In this document: one piece after another, positions 61,038 through 64,000 of the stretch
Layout: the number at the start of each line of letters is the position of its first letter
Numbering within the stretch: the stretch's first letter is position 1
Source: Leishmania donovani
Lineage: Eukaryota; Euglenozoa; Kinetoplastea; Trypanosomatida; Trypanosomatidae
Assembly: GCF_000227135.1 (NCBI RefSeq)
Contig: NC_018263.1
Coordinates: forward strand, 1,511,722 to 1,575,721
Length of the DNA: 64,000 bases
Direction of reading: 5' to 3'
Position numbers and translations under genes: made by a program
The notes under the pieces: generated by a model
Told to the model about the DNA's origin: nothing
What the model saw: the letters and a program-made list of their open reading frames with translations, nothing else
Databases searched by the model: none

Positions 61038-61716
61038 TGTGTCTCTTTGAGTGCGTTTTTTAGTGCGTGCAAATCTGCGAGAGCGCTTACATCCTTATCG
61101 CTCTTGTACCATTCTGCCCCCACGCATCCGCATTTTTCCTCTTTCCCAAACGACCATCATCGTCACCTCTTCATTGTTTTTTTTTTTTTCGTGCAGAATC
61201 TGGGGTGCGTCGAAGCGGCAGCACGGCCAAACTACCACATGTGTGCGTTCCTGTGTGATCTTTCCACCACTACTACCACCGCTTATCGCCCACCATCGGT
61301 CAGCAGATTCAGCACCCGCTCCCTTCTGTAGATGGAGAGAGCGTCAGGCAAAGAACAACACGGCAACTCTAACGCGGTGCTCCTCTCCGAAGCGACACCA
61401 AAGTGTGTGTGTGTGTGTGTGTTTATGTGTGTGAAGGGGGACAAAAATAACAAAACACCATGCGGGCCCGATCCAGTTTTTTCCTGCCGGCGTCTTCTAC
61501 CGTTGCCCAGAACCCCCTTACCGTTGCTGACTACATGCTTTTCCGACTAAAGTCTCACAGCGAACTCTCCAGATCCACCCTGCCCCCAAAACCACCCTCA
61601 CCGTGGCCTTCTCCGCTCCTGCCAGCCACCCCATCACTTTCGCCTCTTCCTGTTCTGCCAGACAAGCAGCACCTCCCTATCACTTCGTTCGGCTGCTAAA
61701 CTCCCAAACTTGCAAC

Positions 61717-62029
61717 AAAAAGCACAGCCATCGGGCACAGGGAGGCTGCGCTCGGTGCCTTCCTGTGATGAAGTCAGGCCGGCGAGAATGTCGAGAGCCC
61801 AGCGAAACGCGCGTCCATCCCTCCTTGCCGCTCTCCGCGTGTGCCGCAGCTGTGGCGGCGACAGAGGGGAGGGAGGCAGGCGCGGTGGTGGGGTCTGCAG
61901 CTCGTCGTCTTTTCGCGGCGTGTGTGTGTGTGTGTGTGTGTGTGTGCGACACTTAGCCGCAAACAAAGGAACACGGGGGGACTCCAAACACCGTCTATTC
62001 CCCTGCGTGATGGAACTGTGGCGAGACGG
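61717..62029 (+). repeat. Tandem repeat array, partial copy a
   Basis: Contains the block GATGAAGTCAGGCCGGCG (at 61767) through GCGGCG, the (GT)n run (61920-61946) and then a CCGCAAACAAAGGAACACGG block up to GAGACGG. The same order recurs further right. This is the only copy separated from the array, by ~670 bases. Confidence 0.75.
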
Positions 62030-62700
62030 TGCGTGCGGCGCCGGGCCAGCGTGCTGCCCGCGTGTGTCAGTGTTGTTTTTGTGCGGTGAGCAAAGGGGCT
62101 TGGGATTGGTAGGGGGGTGTCTTCATGCTTCCACTGCCTTGCTCATCTACCCTCCTTCACCCCCCTCCCTCCCCCGTGAATAGGATTGCGCTGCTGTTCG
62201 CTGTGTTGCATGATGCGGTTTGTGTTCCGGCTCTCACGAACAATCCCGCCCGGAGTTTACCATACTTGATCTCTTGCGCGGACCTACGGGTGCCCAGATG
62301 CGTGGCGTGTGGTAGGCGGCGCGTACGTGCGCGCGCTGCAGCTGCGCCAAAGGGGTCTTTGTCAAATTCCTTGCAGCGGCTGGTGCGAGATGGTAGGAGG
62401 GGGAACTTTCTCTCCTCTGCCCTATCATCCCTGTTGGTGCCGTGCCAGGACCGTATGACTCCAAGAGCTGTTTGCCGTTGTGCGTGTGCGCGTGGGTGAG
62501 CGAGAGACGACGACGACAACTGAACCTCATTTGCAATACACAGTTGGTGAGAGCCTTTCTTTCGATGATGATGCACGAGTTAATCCATTCTCTGAGTCTC
62601 TGTGTGCGTGTGTATGTGCGCAGGTGCACTGCCGAACTGCGGCGTGACGGGTGCTAGACATGCGGGGGCTGCTGTGTCGAGGAGCATGAGCAGTGTGCAG

Positions 62701-63199
62701 CCGCAAGCAAAGGAGCACGGGGGGACTCCAAACACCGTCTATTCCCCTGCGTGATGGAACTGTGACGAGACGGCATGTGATGCAACGCCTCCAACGCTGG
62801 ACCGCACTGCTTGCTGTTTGCACGGGAAGGGGCGGGTGCTGCGGCATCGTGTGTGTTGGCGTCTGGCACCTGGCGGTGGCTGGATCGCCATGTCACCGCA
62901 CGGGAGAGCTGCCTATCGGCATCGCTCATCCTTGCAGCGCACACGCCTTTGCCCTCACCCTGCTGCCGAGATGTGGGGCACTGTGAAGACGGTGGAGAAC
63001 AAAGCACAGCCATCGGACACAGGGAGGCTGCGCTCGGTGCCTTCCTGTGATGAAGTCAGGCCGGCGAGAATGTCGAGAGCCCAGCGAAACGCGCGTCCAT
63101 CCCTCCTTGCCGCTCTCCGCGTGTGCCGCAGCTGTGGCGGCGACAGAGGGGAGGGAGGCAGGCGCGGTGGTGGGGTCTGCAGCTCGTCGTCTTTTCGCG

Positions 63200-63237
<38 letters not shown>

Positions 63238-63240
63238 CAC
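62701..63240 (+). repeat. Tandem repeat array, complete unit b (~540 bp)
   Basis: One full unit: CCGCAAGCAAAGG block, a middle part beginning CACTGCTTGCTG at 62804, the GATGAAGTC block at 63049, and a (GT)n run at 63202-63234. Size and spacer location resemble SIDER-class elements, but I could not align it with the repeat at 18701, so the family is left open. Confidence 0.7.
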
Positions 63241-63812
63241 TTAGCCGCAAACAAAGGAACACGGGGGGACTCCAAACACCGTCTATTCCNNNNNNNNNNN
63301 NNNNNNNNNNNNNNNNNNNNNNNNNNNNNNNNNNNNNNNNNNNNNNNNNNNNNNNNNNNNNNNNNNNNNNNNNNNNNNNNNNNNNNNNNNNNNNNNNNNN
63401 NNNNNNNNNNNNNNNNNCACTGCTTGCTGTTTGCACGGGAAGGGGCGGGTGCTGCGGCATCGTGTGTGTTGGCGTCTGGCACCTGGCGGTGGCTGGATCG
63501 CCATGTCACCGCACGGGAGAGCTGCCTATCGGCATCGCTCATCCTTGCAGCGCACACGCCTTTGCCCTCACCCTGCTGCCGAGATGTGGGGCACTGTGAA
63601 GACGGTGGAGAACAAAGCACAGCCATCGGACACAGGGAGGCTGCGCTCGGTGCCTTCCTGTGATGAAGTCAGGCCGGCGAGAATGTCGAGAGCCCAGCGA
63701 AACGCGCGTCCATCCCTCCTTGCCGCTCTCCGCGTGTGCCGCAGCTGTGGCGGCGACAGAGGGGAGGGAGGCAGGCGCGGTGGTGGGGTCTGCAGCTCGT
63801 CGTCTTTTCGCG

Positions 63813-63846
<34 letters not shown>
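63241..63846 (+). repeat. Tandem repeat array, unit c, interrupted by gap
   Basis: Follows unit b directly: CCGCAAACAAAGG block (63244), 128 N, then the middle part from CACTGCTTGCTG (63418), the GATGAAGTC block (63662) and (GT)n (63815-63846). In unit b the bases between the two sides of the gap number about 57, so the N run overstates the missing length if the copies match. Confidence 0.75.
63290..63417. other. Assembly gap (128 N)
   Basis: Run of N inside repeat unit c. Confidence 0.99.
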
Positions 63847-63848
<2 letters not shown>

Positions 63849-64000
63849 TGAAGTCAGGCCGGCGAGAATGTCGAGAGCCCAGCGAAACGCGCGTCCATCC
63901 CTCCTTGCCGCTCTCCGCGTGTGCCGCAGCTGTGGCGGCGACAGAGGGGAGGGAGGCAGGCGCGGTGGTGGGGTCTGCAGCTCGTCGTCTTTTCGCGGCG
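63847..64000 (+). repeat. Nested 185 bp repeat of the GATGAAGTC block
   Basis: After the (GT)n run the sequence jumps back to GATGAAGTCAGG (63847), repeating 63662-63815. The period of ~185 bp differs from the ~545 bp unit, so this is either a nested duplication through the (GT)n tract or an assembly slip. The window ends inside it. Confidence 0.75.

Larger units (their letters stand above)
61038..64000. other. Terminal spacer with a tandem repeat array
   Basis: No gene is supported in the 3 kb after the PGAM5-like gene. The first 700 bases are T/C-rich spacer with (GT)n at about 61405-61422. The rest holds repeated blocks and a gap, listed separately. Confidence 0.65.

Noticed and set aside
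63202..63847. (GT)n-rich repeats as possible telomeric sequence
   Set aside because: Kinetoplastid telomeres are TTAGGG repeats; these are plain GT microsatellites within a spacer repeat, and no TTAGGG array is seen.

Overview
The window looks like a piece of a Leishmania-type kinetoplastid chromosome. All supported genes lie on the + strand, none shows an intron, and they are separated by 0.8-3 kb spacers. The spacers are full of polypyrimidine runs, (CA)n/(GT)n microsatellites and T-rich stretches, as expected of one long polycistronic transcription unit matured by spliced-leader trans-splicing. The gene set (a long kinetoplastid TERT, mitochondrial HslV, Cdc73, a divergent PEX3-like protein, an M14 cytosolic carboxypeptidase, PGAM5-like) and the retroposon-like repeats fit the chromosome-36 region of L. 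major. Gene order is from memory and was not checked; the species is not determined. Family calls rest on motifs read by eye.

Layout. 1-603: tail of the preceding spacer. 694-5049: telomerase reverse transcriptase. 6220-23873: four long, low-complexity proteins of unknown function (6220-9510; 12582-13994 RG-rich plus coiled coil; 15500-18529 with an AT-hook; 19791-23873 with Sfi1-like W-R repeats), interrupted by a ~540 bp SIDER/RIME-like repeat at 18701-19240. 25896-26279: small tail-anchored protein. 27971-29062: Cdc73 (PAF1 complex). 31491-32153: HslV. 33832-36051: non-canonical poly(A) polymerase-like nucleotidyltransferase. 36052-38173: a disturbed stretch with two 99-N gaps, several copies of the same SIDER-like repeat in opposite orientation and a duplicated 3' end of the polymerase gene. 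38640-39224: small Rieske [2Fe-2S] protein. 40686-42266: PEX3-like peroxin. 43168-43998: GS28-type Golgi Qb-SNARE. 45442-50109: cytosolic carboxypeptidase. 51251-52543: NASP-type histone chaperone. 53779-55083: TatD-like nuclease. 55826-57898: RCC1-repeat protein. 59994-61037: PGAM5-like mitochondrial phosphatase. 61700-64000: spacer holding a ~545 bp tandem repeat with (GT)n tracts and a 128-N gap.

The genes do not form a pathway. They are unrelated housekeeping functions (telomere, transcription elongation, RNA tailing, mitochondrial proteolysis, glycosome biogenesis, Golgi traffic, tubulin modification, chromatin), as is normal for co-transcribed kinetoplastid genes controlled after transcription. 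I saw no operonic new system. The items most worth a second look are the degenerate zinc-finger-like relics in three spacer positions (10335-10400, 10854-10919, 30905-30956), the 541 bp tandem duplication or misassembly at the polymerase 3' end, the tandem repeat at the right edge, the PEX3-like and Sfi1-like proteins, and an ATG-less open frame at about 24213-24883.
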